Of a stretch of 64,000 nucleotides of DNA, positions 44,466 through 52,823 are shown in pieces (within the stretch, counting starts at the first letter, position 1; each line of letters starts with the position of its first letter). A program made the position numbers and the translations under genes. The DNA is from Phycisphaeraceae bacterium (GTDB lineage: Bacteria; Planctomycetota; Phycisphaerae; Phycisphaerales; SM1A02): positions 2,547,205-2,611,204 of the forward strand of contig CP054178.1 of the NCBI GenBank assembly GCA_015709595.1, given 5' to 3'. Below the pieces are notes generated by a model that searched no databases, had not been told where the DNA came from, and worked only from the letters and a program-made list of their open reading frames with translations.

Positions 44466-45650
44466 TCACCGCTGCTCAATCGGCACGTACTTCACGCCGT
44501 GCGGGCCGACGTAGTCCGCGCCGGGGCGGATGAGTTTGTTCTCGGCCAGGTACTCGATGCAGTGCCCGCACCAGCCGGAGACGCGGCTCATGGCGAACAT
44601 GGGCGTGAACAGGTCCACATCCAGCCCCAGCGAGTAGTACGTGGTGGCGGAGTAGAAGTCCACGTTGGGCAGGATGCCCTTGGCCGCCACCGCCTCGCGC
44701 ATGATCTCCTCGATCTTGCGGCTCATCTCGTAGAGCTTCTGGTTGCCGGTGTCGCTGGCGATCTGCTGAGCGAAAGTCTTGAGGTACGTGGCCCGCGGGT
44801 CGTAGGCCTTGTAGACCCGGTGGCCGAAGCCCATGATGCGCTCCTTGCGCTCCAGCTTGCCCTTGATGTAGGGCTCGACGTTGTCAATGGAGCCGATCTC
44901 CTGCAGCATCACCATCACTTCCTCGTTGGCCCCGCCGTGCAGCGGGCCCTTGAGCGTGCCGATGGCGGTGGTGACGGCGGAGTACATGTCCGACAGCGTG
45001 GAGATCGTCACCATGGCCGCAAAGGTGGAGGCGTTGAAGCCGTGGTCGGCGTGGAGGATGAGGCATACATCCAGCGCCTTGGCCATGGCCTCGGTGGGCT
45101 TCTCGCCGCGCAGCATCCACAAAAAGTTGGTGGCCACGTTGAGGGACTTGTCGGGCTTGACGAAGGACTTGCCCTTGCGATGGCGGTCGAAGGCGGCGAT
45201 GAGCGTCGCCGTCTTGGCCAGCAGGCGGATGCTCTTGCGCTGGTTGGCTTCGGGCGAGCCGTCCTCGGTCTCGGGGTCGAAGAGCGCCAGCGCCGATACC
45301 AGCGTCCGCAGCGCCTGCATGGGCACGGCGTCGGCGGGGATACGGGCGATGATGCCGTGCATGGCGTCGGGGATGTCGTATTCCTGCTGGATGGACTTGA
45401 CGAAGGCGTCCAGTTCGCTCTTGCGCGGCAGGCGGCGGTTCCACAGCAGGAACACCGATTCCTCGAACGTGGAGTTGCGGGCCAGCGAGTCGATGTCGAT
45501 GCCCACGTACTCCAGCACGCCCTTGGCGCCGTCGATGAACGACATGCTCGTGTCGGCGGCGATGACGTTGGCCAGACCCGGATCCTTGAAGGTGGCGGGT
45601 TTGGTGGCTGAGGCGGGCTTGTCGGTGGTCGGCGTGGCGGTGGCGGTCAT
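44466..45650 (-). CDS. gltA: Citrate synthase
   Basis: A 394-residue TCA-cycle enzyme that condenses acetyl-CoA and oxaloacetate. Active-site regions are clear: HADHGFNASTFAA and GPLHGGANEEVM (first His), GFGHRVYKAYDPRAT (second His) and ILPNVDFYSATTYYSLG (catalytic Asp). The compact form without the NADH-regulated N-terminal domain of enterobacterial GltA resembles the Gram-positive/archaeal type; a 2-methylcitrate synthase cannot be fully excluded. ATG 45650 gives a short Thr/Ala-rich N-terminus; AAAGG lies about 12 bases upstream. Convergent with the upstream jelly-roll gene, 24 bases apart. Confidence 0.93.
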   Translation of the reverse strand: MTATATPTTDKPASATKPATFKDPGLANVIAADTSMSFIDGAKGVLEYVGIDIDSLARNSTFEESVFLLWNRRLPRKSELDAFVKSIQQEYDIPDAMHGIIARIPADAVPMQALRTLVSALALFDPETEDGSPEANQRKSIRLLAKTATLIAAFDRHRKGKSFVKPDKSLNVATNFLWMLRGEKPTEAMAKALDVCLILHADHGFNASTFAAMVTISTLSDMYSAVTTAIGTLKGPLHGGANEEVMVMLQEIGSIDNVEPYIKGKLERKERIMGFGHRVYKAYDPRATYLKTFAQQIASDTGNQKLYEMSRKIEEIMREAVAAKGILPNVDFYSATTYYSLGLDVDLFTPMFAMSRVSGWCGHCIEYLAENKLIRPGADYVGPHGVKYVPIEQR

Positions 45651-45827
45651 GGCTTGCTGCCTTTCACAAGTCGCGCCGGTAGGATCAGCATCCCCGGCGT
45701 CGTCAGCCCCACATGGTTCGCGAATGATCGGCCGGGCGATGCACGCCACCGGCCTCCACTTCGTTCGATCATAGCCCGCGACGCCCGCCGCTGCCACGAT
45801 GCGCCGAACAGGGAAATCACCCTCATC

Positions 45828-47066
45828 ATGCGACTCGCCGGACGCCTGATTCTCGATGGATCGTCGATTCCACAGTCCGGCTGGGTGGAGGTGGCGGGCG
45901 ATCGCATCGCGCGCGTCGAGCCGGGCTCCTGCCCTGCCACACCCGATCTGGGCGGCGACGACTGCATCATCTGCCCCGGTTTCATCGACGCCCACGTCCA
46001 CCTTCCCCAGGTGGACTCGATCGGCGTGGACGGGCTGGAACTGCTCGAATGGCTTGCACAGGCGATCTACCCCGCCGAGTCGAAGTGGGCCGAGCCGCGC
46101 CATGCGGAGCAGGCCGCCGCGCGGGCGTATCGGCGGATGCTTCGCGCCGGCACGCTGGGGTACGCGGGGTATCTCTCCAGCCATTTGGCGGGGGTGACGG
46201 CGGTCATCAGGGCGGCCCATGCGATGCCCCTTCGCGCCGTCGTGGGGCAGTCGCTCATGGACCGCGAGGCGCCGGACCTGCTGCTTGGTCAGCCGGAGGC
46301 GCGGCTGGTCCGCAGCGCCCGGGGGCGGCTGGTGACCTCTCTCAACCCGCGTTTCGCCGTGTCGTGTTCGGAAGCGATGCTGCGGCGCACGGGCGAACGA
46401 CTGGCGGCGGGGTTTCCCGATTCACCCAAGCAACGCGAGCCCGAAGATCCCAGCGGCAACCTGTTCCTGCAGACGCACCTGGCCGAGACGAAGGCGGAGT
46501 GCGCCCGCGTGCGCGAACTGTTCCCCGAGGATCCGCATTACACCGGCGTGTACGACCGCTTCGGCCTGCTCACGCCCCGCACGCTGCTGGCGCACGGGAT
46601 TCACCTGAGCGATGAGGAATGGTCGCTGATCGCCTCGCGCGGGTCGGTGGTCGTCCACTGCCCCGGCGCCAACACGTTTCTCGAATCGGGGTTGTTCAAT
46701 CTGCGCGCTGCCCGCGAACACGGCGTGCGAGTGGCCCTCGGGTCGGACGTGGCGGCGGGGCCGGACTTCGCCATGCCGCGCGTGGCGCGGGCGATGATCG
46801 AGGCGGCGAAACTGCGCCGCATGACGATCGACGCCGAGGCCCTCGTCCCTACGCCCGGCGAGGCGTTCGACCTGATCACGCGCGGCAACGCCGATTCTCT
46901 CGGCTGGCGCGACATGGGCCGCATCGAGGTCGGCGCCAGCGCCGACCTGCTGGTGCTGCGATCGACGATCGAGCCGGACAGGCACTTCTTCGGACGGCTG
47001 ATTCACGGGTGGGAGGAGACGTGGATCGTTGATCGACTGGTGGCCGGGCGGCCGATGGTCGCGTGA
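45828..47066 (+). CDS. guaD: Guanine deaminase (amidohydrolase superfamily)
   Basis: A 412-residue zinc-dependent amidohydrolase that turns guanine into xanthine. Metal and substrate motifs are in order: PGFIDAHVHLPQ (His-x-His plus the guanine-deaminase PQ), LNPRFAVSCS, LFLQTHLAE, LLAHGIHLSDEEW, and GSDVAAGP (Asp ligand). The segment LEWLAQAIYPAESKW, where guaD enzymes usually have L-x-W-L-x-x-Y-x-F-P-x-E, strengthens the assignment over other nucleoside deaminases. ATG 45828 begins at the expected first strand. It is divergent from citrate synthase. Confidence 0.9.
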   Translation: MRLAGRLILDGSSIPQSGWVEVAGDRIARVEPGSCPATPDLGGDDCIICPGFIDAHVHLPQVDSIGVDGLELLEWLAQAIYPAESKWAEPRHAEQAAARAYRRMLRAGTLGYAGYLSSHLAGVTAVIRAAHAMPLRAVVGQSLMDREAPDLLLGQPEARLVRSARGRLVTSLNPRFAVSCSEAMLRRTGERLAAGFPDSPKQREPEDPSGNLFLQTHLAETKAECARVRELFPEDPHYTGVYDRFGLLTPRTLLAHGIHLSDEEWSLIASRGSVVVHCPGANTFLESGLFNLRAAREHGVRVALGSDVAAGPDFAMPRVARAMIEAAKLRRMTIDAEALVPTPGEAFDLITRGNADSLGWRDMGRIEVGASADLLVLRSTIEPDRHFFGRLIHGWEETWIVDRLVAGRPMVA

Positions 47067-47108
47067 GCGTCGGACGTTCGCCCCCGGTTGCGTTCCCCGG
47101 TCGGCGCG

Positions 47109-47708
47109 TCACGCCTTCAGCAGCGTGGCGAGAAGCCGCTGCACGTCGGTGCGATCCTTGGCGCTGCTGACGCCCTTGATTCCAAGCGGCTCGAGCATGC
47201 CGAAGCCGATGGCCACCTGCACCAGGTGCAGGGCGATGCCCGAGGCGGAAGCGTCCTTCCGCACCACCTTCTGCTGCTGCAGATGCGAGATTTCGTCGGT
47301 CAGGAAGGCGGTGAGCCGTCCGATGTGCCGCTGCAGAGCCGCCATGATCTCCTCGTCGTTGCGCGACTCGCTCATGGCGTGAAAGATGACGCGATAGATG
47401 CCGCGTCCGCGTTCATGCGTGGCGGGGTTCCCGGCCAGCAGCACCCCCAGTCGCTCGGCGGGGGTCGTCGCCTGCTCCAGCGACGCGCGCCAGGCGGCGA
47501 TCACCTCATCGCCGACTTCATCCACCAGCGTGACGAAGAGCGCCTGCTTGTTGGTGAAGTGACGATAGAGGATGGGCTCGGTGATCTTTGCCGCCTTGGC
47601 GAGCTGGGCGGTGGTGGTGCCGTGATACCCGCGGCGGGCGAACTCCGCCGCCGCGACTTCGAGCAACTGTCTGCGCCGCTCCGGCGCGCGCATCCGACGC
47701 CCCGCCAT
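47109..47708 (-). CDS. TetR family transcriptional regulator
   Basis: A 199-residue regulator. The N-terminal helix-turn-helix is typical: LLEVAAAEFARRGYHGTTTAQLAKAAKITEPILYRHFTNKQALF (about residues 15-60). The ligand-binding domain has no assignable ligand. Start ATG 47708 has GAGGAG eight bases upstream and a TACACT hexamer further up. The gene is convergent with guaD (42 bases apart), and upstream of it lies the GH35-like gene pointing the same way; neither is proven as target. Confidence 0.88.
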   Translation of the reverse strand: MAGRRMRAPERRRQLLEVAAAEFARRGYHGTTTAQLAKAAKITEPILYRHFTNKQALFVTLVDEVGDEVIAAWRASLEQATTPAERLGVLLAGNPATHERGRGIYRVIFHAMSESRNDEEIMAALQRHIGRLTAFLTDEISHLQQQKVVRKDASASGIALHLVQVAIGFGMLEPLGIKGVSSAKDRTDVQRLLATLLKA

Positions 47709-47845
47709 GCCTGAATCTCCTCACGTGAAGAAAGAGTGTAGGGAGCGGCATGGACGCGATCCGCCGCCGTGGGCGTGGGGCGTGGGATGAGTTGAGCGCC
47801 GAAGGTGCGCCGCCACCGGTTCACGGTCAATCCCGGTCGAGACGA

Positions 47846-50635
47846 TCACACCTCGAACTCGCCGCGCACCCGGTACTCGATGCGGGTCTTCGACGGGTCG
47901 AACCCATGCTCGTCAAAGACCATGATCTCGTTCTCCTCGCCGGGTTTGAGCCACGATTCGGGCAGATAGAGGCAGCGCTGCGGTCCGACCCTGGCTCCGG
48001 TCGCCGTGGCGGTGAAGTATCGCCCCACGTTGTGGCCGTTGAGGTACACCTGTCCCTTGCTCAGTCCCTCGGTGTCGAACCAGGCCGGCACGGTGCTGGG
48101 CTTGGGGGTGAAGGTCGTCCGCCACCAGCCGGGCTGTCCCTTGCTGACCTTGGGTCCGCCCCGTCCTGGCGATGCGAACTGGCCGACAGGCGGCGCCTCC
48201 CACCGCGCGAAGCCCCACGACCCGCCCTCGGTGAGGTTCTCGACGCATTCGTACAGGGCGAGCGACTTCATCATCGCGTCCAGGCCATTCACGCAGTCCG
48301 GGTCGGGCGCGAAGCGCAGTTCATTCCTGCCTCGCTTGAAGGGGCTGCTGTCATCCGCCTGCACGACGAAGCGCATGGCGGTCTCGCCGGTGGCGCCGGC
48401 GTACCACGTCACCGGCGTTCCGTTGAGCAGAAAAGCGCCGTACGCCTCCACGTTGTGAACGTGGATGATGATGGGCGTTTTGCGTCGGTGCTCGAACGAC
48501 CACACGATCTGCTGATCGCTGGTGAGCCGTGTCTCCGACTGGCCGAGGATGAAAGGTCGCACGGAGAGCGGCGAGATCGGCTCGCCGGACTCGATCTTCG
48601 GTCGGCTCGCCTTGACCGGTTTGACGGCGAAGAGATGCCCGAACCAGCCCTTGCGCCGTCCGAAGTCATTGCCGCCCGAGAATCGTCCCGTGTGATCCGC
48701 CAGTCCGACGGCGACATGTTCGCCCTTGCCAACCTTGAGTTCGAAGAAGTTGCCCATGGCGCCTGGGCCGGTGCCGGCGATCCCCATCGGGTCACCGTCG
48801 ACGTACAGATGCAGCCGCTGTCCGATGTCCGGCACCGCGCAGAGGCGCTTGGCCGCCGATGCCGACTTGAACTGCACGCGATACCACCCGTAGCCGCTGG
48901 GCGTGCCGCAGGCGTCGAGCGTCTCCGGCCCGGCGATGGAGGCGAACCGCGGATTCGAGCCGTCCACGTACCCCGAGCATGACACGTATCCCCACGTGTC
49001 CAGTCGGATGGTCGGCGGCGCCTTCACGATCGGCGCCGCGCGCTGCGTCTGCGTCTCCTCGCCCTGTCCTCCGATCACCGTGATATGCGTGAAGCCCGGC
49101 TTGGGCAGCGGCTGCCCCGAGGCGTCCAGACCGTCAGCGCCGACGTACACGCGCGAACCGGCGATGTAGGTCGCGTCAATCTGCTGCTCGTTGCAGATCA
49201 CCACCGTCATGTCGCCATGCCGGATCACCCGCGGCTTGGCGCCGGTGGGAACGGTGGTTTCCATGGCCGACTCGTTGATCGAGAGGTGCGCCGGCGACTT
49301 CTCAGGCCCGTACAGCACCAGGATGGAGCGGTCAATGAGCGCAAATGGGCGCAGGTTGCAGTAATCCAGCCGGCCCCGTCCCCCGAGGTCCACGTCCAGC
49401 AGCAGCCAGGTGACCCACTGGTCGCCCATGTGGATCGTCAGCGGCAGCCCGTTGTCGAGCAGCAGCGTGGCTGCCTGGTCGGTCACCCCCGGCTCGTCGA
49501 ACAGGAACACGACGCGACCCTGGGCCCCGCGCAGGGGCACCACCGCGGGCCCGCCGCAACGCTTGCGTCTCGAGGCGGCGTCCTCGCCCCCGATCTGATC
49601 CACCGCCAGAGTGACCGGCTGGTAGTCGGTGTCGAGTTCGGCGAAGACGAATCCGAAGTGGCTGGCGAAGGTCATGATGCGCTTGACGCGCTCGTACTTC
49701 GCACTTCGGGCGCCCCCTTCGCCCAGCAGGGTTCCGGGGGCGGCGGCGGTGGCGACAAATCGATCCGGTCCGCCCGGCATGCGACCGCCCAGGAAGCCGA
49801 AGTTGGTTCCCCCGTGGAACCCCGCCAGCATCGGCTGCGCCCCCGCCGCCAGGACCTGGGCCACACGATGCACGATGGCGTCCGCGTCCCGCTGGGGGGG
49901 CGGCTCCTCGCCCCACACCACCGGCGAGGCGATCTCCAGCGAACTCACGACCCGCGGACGATCCGGGTGGATGACCCGCAACTGACGCAGGTTCGACAGC
50001 AACCCGTCCCACCCTGTCCAGGTTTCCACGGTGCCGGGCGTGTCGATCCACAGCCCGTTGGCGGTGAAGATCGGCACGTAGACGCCGTTCTCCCGGATGT
50101 GCCGGTTGATCTCCGCCAGGTATGATTCCGCCAGGTCGTCATTGGTGCAGTGCCACGACTGCTCCGCCTGCACGAAGATCACGCCCCCCGGCTTGGCGCT
50201 CGTCACCTGCAGGTTGCTGAATTCGCCGATCAGTTTGCGCAGGTAGAGCGACACTCGCTCCATGAAGAGCGGCCCGCCATCGCGAAGCGAGATCGAGGCG
50301 ATCTCGCGCAGCCACGAGGGCAGCCCGCCGCCATCATACGAACCGCCCACGTAGGGCCCCACCTTCACGCCGACATAGAGCTCCTGCTCGATGCACAACT
50401 CGACGAATCGTCGGACGTTGCCGAACCCGTCGAAGACGTAGCGACCCTTGCGCGGCTCATGAACCAGCCAGGGACAGGTGGTGACGACGGTGTTGAAGCC
50501 GGCCTGCTTGGCCGCCGCGATCCGGTCCGCCCACATGTCCGGGGGTACGCGGGCGTAGTCGATCCCCGCACCGACCAGCCACACGCGGCGATTGTCAATG
50601 GAAAAACTCTGGCCGTCGTGGGTGATTCGTGTCAT
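47846..50635 (-). CDS. GH35 beta-galactosidase-like protein with altered catalytic positions
   Basis: A 929-residue protein from ATG 50635, without a signal peptide. The N-terminal TIM-barrel part is GH35-like: MWADRIAAAKQAGFNTV, VGPYVGGSYDGGGLPSWLR, and GFHGGTNFGFLGG. Two jelly-roll domains follow in the C-terminal half (WWRTTFTPKPSTVPAWF, GLSKGQVYLNGHNVGRYF). In active GH35 enzymes the acid/base sits in V-E-N-E-Y. Here the segment is VQAEQSW, so the position of the second glutamate is Ser160. The nucleophile region (SSLEIASPVVWGEE) is also hard to align. It could be a non-catalytic or altered enzyme. Divergent from the efflux genes. Confidence 0.78.
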   Translation of the reverse strand: MTRITHDGQSFSIDNRRVWLVGAGIDYARVPPDMWADRIAAAKQAGFNTVVTTCPWLVHEPRKGRYVFDGFGNVRRFVELCIEQELYVGVKVGPYVGGSYDGGGLPSWLREIASISLRDGGPLFMERVSLYLRKLIGEFSNLQVTSAKPGGVIFVQAEQSWHCTNDDLAESYLAEINRHIRENGVYVPIFTANGLWIDTPGTVETWTGWDGLLSNLRQLRVIHPDRPRVVSSLEIASPVVWGEEPPPQRDADAIVHRVAQVLAAGAQPMLAGFHGGTNFGFLGGRMPGGPDRFVATAAAPGTLLGEGGARSAKYERVKRIMTFASHFGFVFAELDTDYQPVTLAVDQIGGEDAASRRKRCGGPAVVPLRGAQGRVVFLFDEPGVTDQAATLLLDNGLPLTIHMGDQWVTWLLLDVDLGGRGRLDYCNLRPFALIDRSILVLYGPEKSPAHLSINESAMETTVPTGAKPRVIRHGDMTVVICNEQQIDATYIAGSRVYVGADGLDASGQPLPKPGFTHITVIGGQGEETQTQRAAPIVKAPPTIRLDTWGYVSCSGYVDGSNPRFASIAGPETLDACGTPSGYGWYRVQFKSASAAKRLCAVPDIGQRLHLYVDGDPMGIAGTGPGAMGNFFELKVGKGEHVAVGLADHTGRFSGGNDFGRRKGWFGHLFAVKPVKASRPKIESGEPISPLSVRPFILGQSETRLTSDQQIVWSFEHRRKTPIIIHVHNVEAYGAFLLNGTPVTWYAGATGETAMRFVVQADDSSPFKRGRNELRFAPDPDCVNGLDAMMKSLALYECVENLTEGGSWGFARWEAPPVGQFASPGRGGPKVSKGQPGWWRTTFTPKPSTVPAWFDTEGLSKGQVYLNGHNVGRYFTATATGARVGPQRCLYLPESWLKPGEENEIMVFDEHGFDPSKTRIEYRVRGEFEV

Positions 50636-50761
50636 CGTCGGGTGTTTTCCCAGCGTGGTGGCCCCGGAAGTCGATGGCAAGGGAGCAGGAAGCCAACAAT
50701 ACGAACCGATGAGGAGCGGTTTCAAATTGTGTTCGCGGCAACGAGGCGCCGCCAACACCCG

Positions 50762-50767
50762 TACAAT
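50762..50767 (+). promoter_or_regulatory. -10-like hexamer (TACAAT) upstream of the TolC-like gene
   Basis: TACAAT, five of six matches to consensus, lies 24 bases before the ATG at 50792 in the 156-base divergent gap. No good -35 is found at 16-18 bases. AAGGAA (50780-50785) lies six bases before the start and could serve as Shine-Dalgarno. Confidence 0.4.
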
Positions 50768-50791
50768 GGGTTCCACGTCAAGGAACGCGCG

Positions 50792-52642
50792 ATGCATGTG
50801 AAAAGGGTTCCGCCCGATCACGGGCGGATATCGAGGGGTCGGAGCCGGCGCTGGTCACCGACGGCAGCCGTCGTCGTTATTGCTTTGCTGGCAAGTGGTT
50901 GTGAGTCGCCATTCGACGCCATCGATGCCCGCACCGACGCCATCCTGCGCGAGACGAGCGCGTCAATTGGGACGGATGCTCTGCCTCCCAGCGGCGATCG
51001 AACGGGGTACGCCGCGGGTCGTTCGCTGACATACCCAAAATCTGAAATCTATCGACCGCCGACCAACAATCCGGCGGCCGAGGCCATCCCATTCCGCGAG
51101 CGGGTGGAGAGGTCGGATGCTGGTGTCGAGGCGAAATCAGTTATCGGACGATTGGAGTCGTCCGGGTCGGTGGTTCAGGAGGGTGTTCTTCGGCTGGACC
51201 TGACGGAAGCACTGGCCATCGCCATGCGTCAGGCGCGGGAGCTGAAGTCGGCGGAGGAGGAATACATTCTCGCCGCGCTGCGGTTGCTCATTGAGCGTCA
51301 TGCGTGGGGGCCGCGGTTCTTCAACGACGTCAGCGCCACCGTGACGGGCGTCGCCGAGGACAACGCCTACAACAGCGCCTTGCGCGTGGTGAATGACCTG
51401 CGGGTGACGCAGCGGCTGCCCTATGGAGGCGATGTGTCGGCCCGCCTGCTGGCCCGCGCCACCGAGGATCTGCGCGAGAAGGTCGCCGGCGAAGGGGTTC
51501 AGACCGCAGAACTGATCCTGTCGGCGAACATTCCGCTGCTGCGAGGCGCCGGGCTGTCGGCGGCGGAAAGCCGCATTCAGGCGGAGCGGAACCTGGTGTA
51601 CGCCGCTCGCACGTTCGAGGAGTTCCGTCGGCAGTTCCTGGTCAACGTTGCACGGGACTTCCTGGGACTGGTCGTGCAGTCGCGCGGGATCGAGAACTCG
51701 GAGCGTCAGTTGATCCGGCTGCGCGACTTCCAGGCGCGCGAGGAGGCGCTGGTGCAGGCGGGCCGTCAGCCCCCGTTTCAGGCGGCGCTTTCCGCCCAGG
51801 ACGTGCTCTTCGCCGAGGACAATCTGCGCAGTCAGAAAGAGGCCTTCCGGCTCGCGGTGGACCGCTTCAAGGTGCGGCTGAACATTCCGGTGGACCAGGA
51901 AGTCGAAATCGTCCCGTCCACGCTGGGGCTTCCGGTGCCCGAGGCGGACATGGATGAGGCGGTGCGCAACGCGCTGGCCTACCGGCTGGACCTGCAGAAT
52001 CGACGGGATCAGCTTGACGACACCTACCGGGCCATCGACATCGCCAAGAACCAGCTGCTTCCCGATCTGGACTTCTCCGGCTCGGTGGGCGTGCCCAGCG
52101 ACCCGGGCAAGGATCGCGACGGGCTGCAGCTGGACTTCGAGCGCAACGATTTCTCCGCCGGCATCACCTTCGGGCTGCCGCTGGACCGGGAGACCGAGCG
52201 TCTGCGGTTGCGCCAGGCGCAGATCGCCGCCGAGCGGGCGCAACGGGAGTATCAGCGTTTTCGCGACACGCTGGTGATCGACGTGCGCGACGCGGTGCGC
52301 GAGATTGACCGGGCGGCCTTCTCGCTGCGGCTTCAGGAGGAGAACATCGCGATCGCCCGTCGTCGCCTCGAGTCCATCGAGGTGGCCCCCGACCGCGCCA
52401 CGGCGCGTGACAAGAGCGACGCCGCCGATGGTCTGACCCGCGCCGAGAACGACCGCGACCGCGCCGACCGCGACCTGCAGGTGTCGATTCTGGAGTACCT
52501 GCTGCAGACGGGAACGCTTCGCGTCAACTCGGACGGCACGATTCGCCCCCTGCAGGGCATGACCATCACGCCGCGTTCGGATGATGACCGGGATGATCGA
52601 GATGACAATAATCGTGAAGCAGGGGAAGCCGGCGGGGGCTGA
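50792..52642 (+). CDS. TolC-like outer membrane efflux lipoprotein
   Basis: A 616-residue outer-membrane factor. The N-terminus has a lipoprotein signal (VVVIALLASGCES). Two outer-membrane-efflux repeats follow, each a long pair of coiled-coil helices: LDLTEALAIAMRQARELKSAEEE (about 130-155) and YRLDLQNRRDQLDDTYRAIDIAKNQLLPDLDFSG (about 405-440). The acid-rich tail (DDDRDDRDDNNREAGE) is unusual. It should form the channel of a tripartite efflux system with the HlyD-like adaptor encoded 181 bases downstream. No inner-membrane pump gene adjoins. Several much earlier in-frame starts would overlap the divergent GH35-like gene and are not supported. Confidence 0.88.
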   Translation: MHVKRVPPDHGRISRGRSRRWSPTAAVVVIALLASGCESPFDAIDARTDAILRETSASIGTDALPPSGDRTGYAAGRSLTYPKSEIYRPPTNNPAAEAIPFRERVERSDAGVEAKSVIGRLESSGSVVQEGVLRLDLTEALAIAMRQARELKSAEEEYILAALRLLIERHAWGPRFFNDVSATVTGVAEDNAYNSALRVVNDLRVTQRLPYGGDVSARLLARATEDLREKVAGEGVQTAELILSANIPLLRGAGLSAAESRIQAERNLVYAARTFEEFRRQFLVNVARDFLGLVVQSRGIENSERQLIRLRDFQAREEALVQAGRQPPFQAALSAQDVLFAEDNLRSQKEAFRLAVDRFKVRLNIPVDQEVEIVPSTLGLPVPEADMDEAVRNALAYRLDLQNRRDQLDDTYRAIDIAKNQLLPDLDFSGSVGVPSDPGKDRDGLQLDFERNDFSAGITFGLPLDRETERLRLRQAQIAAERAQREYQRFRDTLVIDVRDAVREIDRAAFSLRLQEENIAIARRRLESIEVAPDRATARDKSDAADGLTRAENDRDRADRDLQVSILEYLLQTGTLRVNSDGTIRPLQGMTITPRSDDDRDDRDDNNREAGEAGGG

Positions 52643-52735
52643 ACCCGTACAAATGACGGGGCATCGCCTCGGGGTGGCGGCTGTTTCGTAGCGTTCGCCT
52701 GATTGCAACGGAGCGGCTGAGCGTCAGGCCATGCC

Positions 52736-52757
52736 CGGCGTCCTTCATCGGACGCCG
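52736..52757 (+). other. Hairpin between the TolC-like and adaptor genes
   Basis: cggcgtcc (52736-52743) and ggacgccg (52750-52757) form a perfect eight-base stem with a six-base loop, midway in the 181-base gap. No T-run follows. It may be an attenuator-like or RNA-stability element; I see no other feature in the gap. Confidence 0.35.
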
Positions 52758-52823
52758 ACGTGGGAATCCGGTCCGGTTCGGGCGGCGAAGTTGTGAGTGT
52801 CTTTCACCTGATGGGGAATACGC

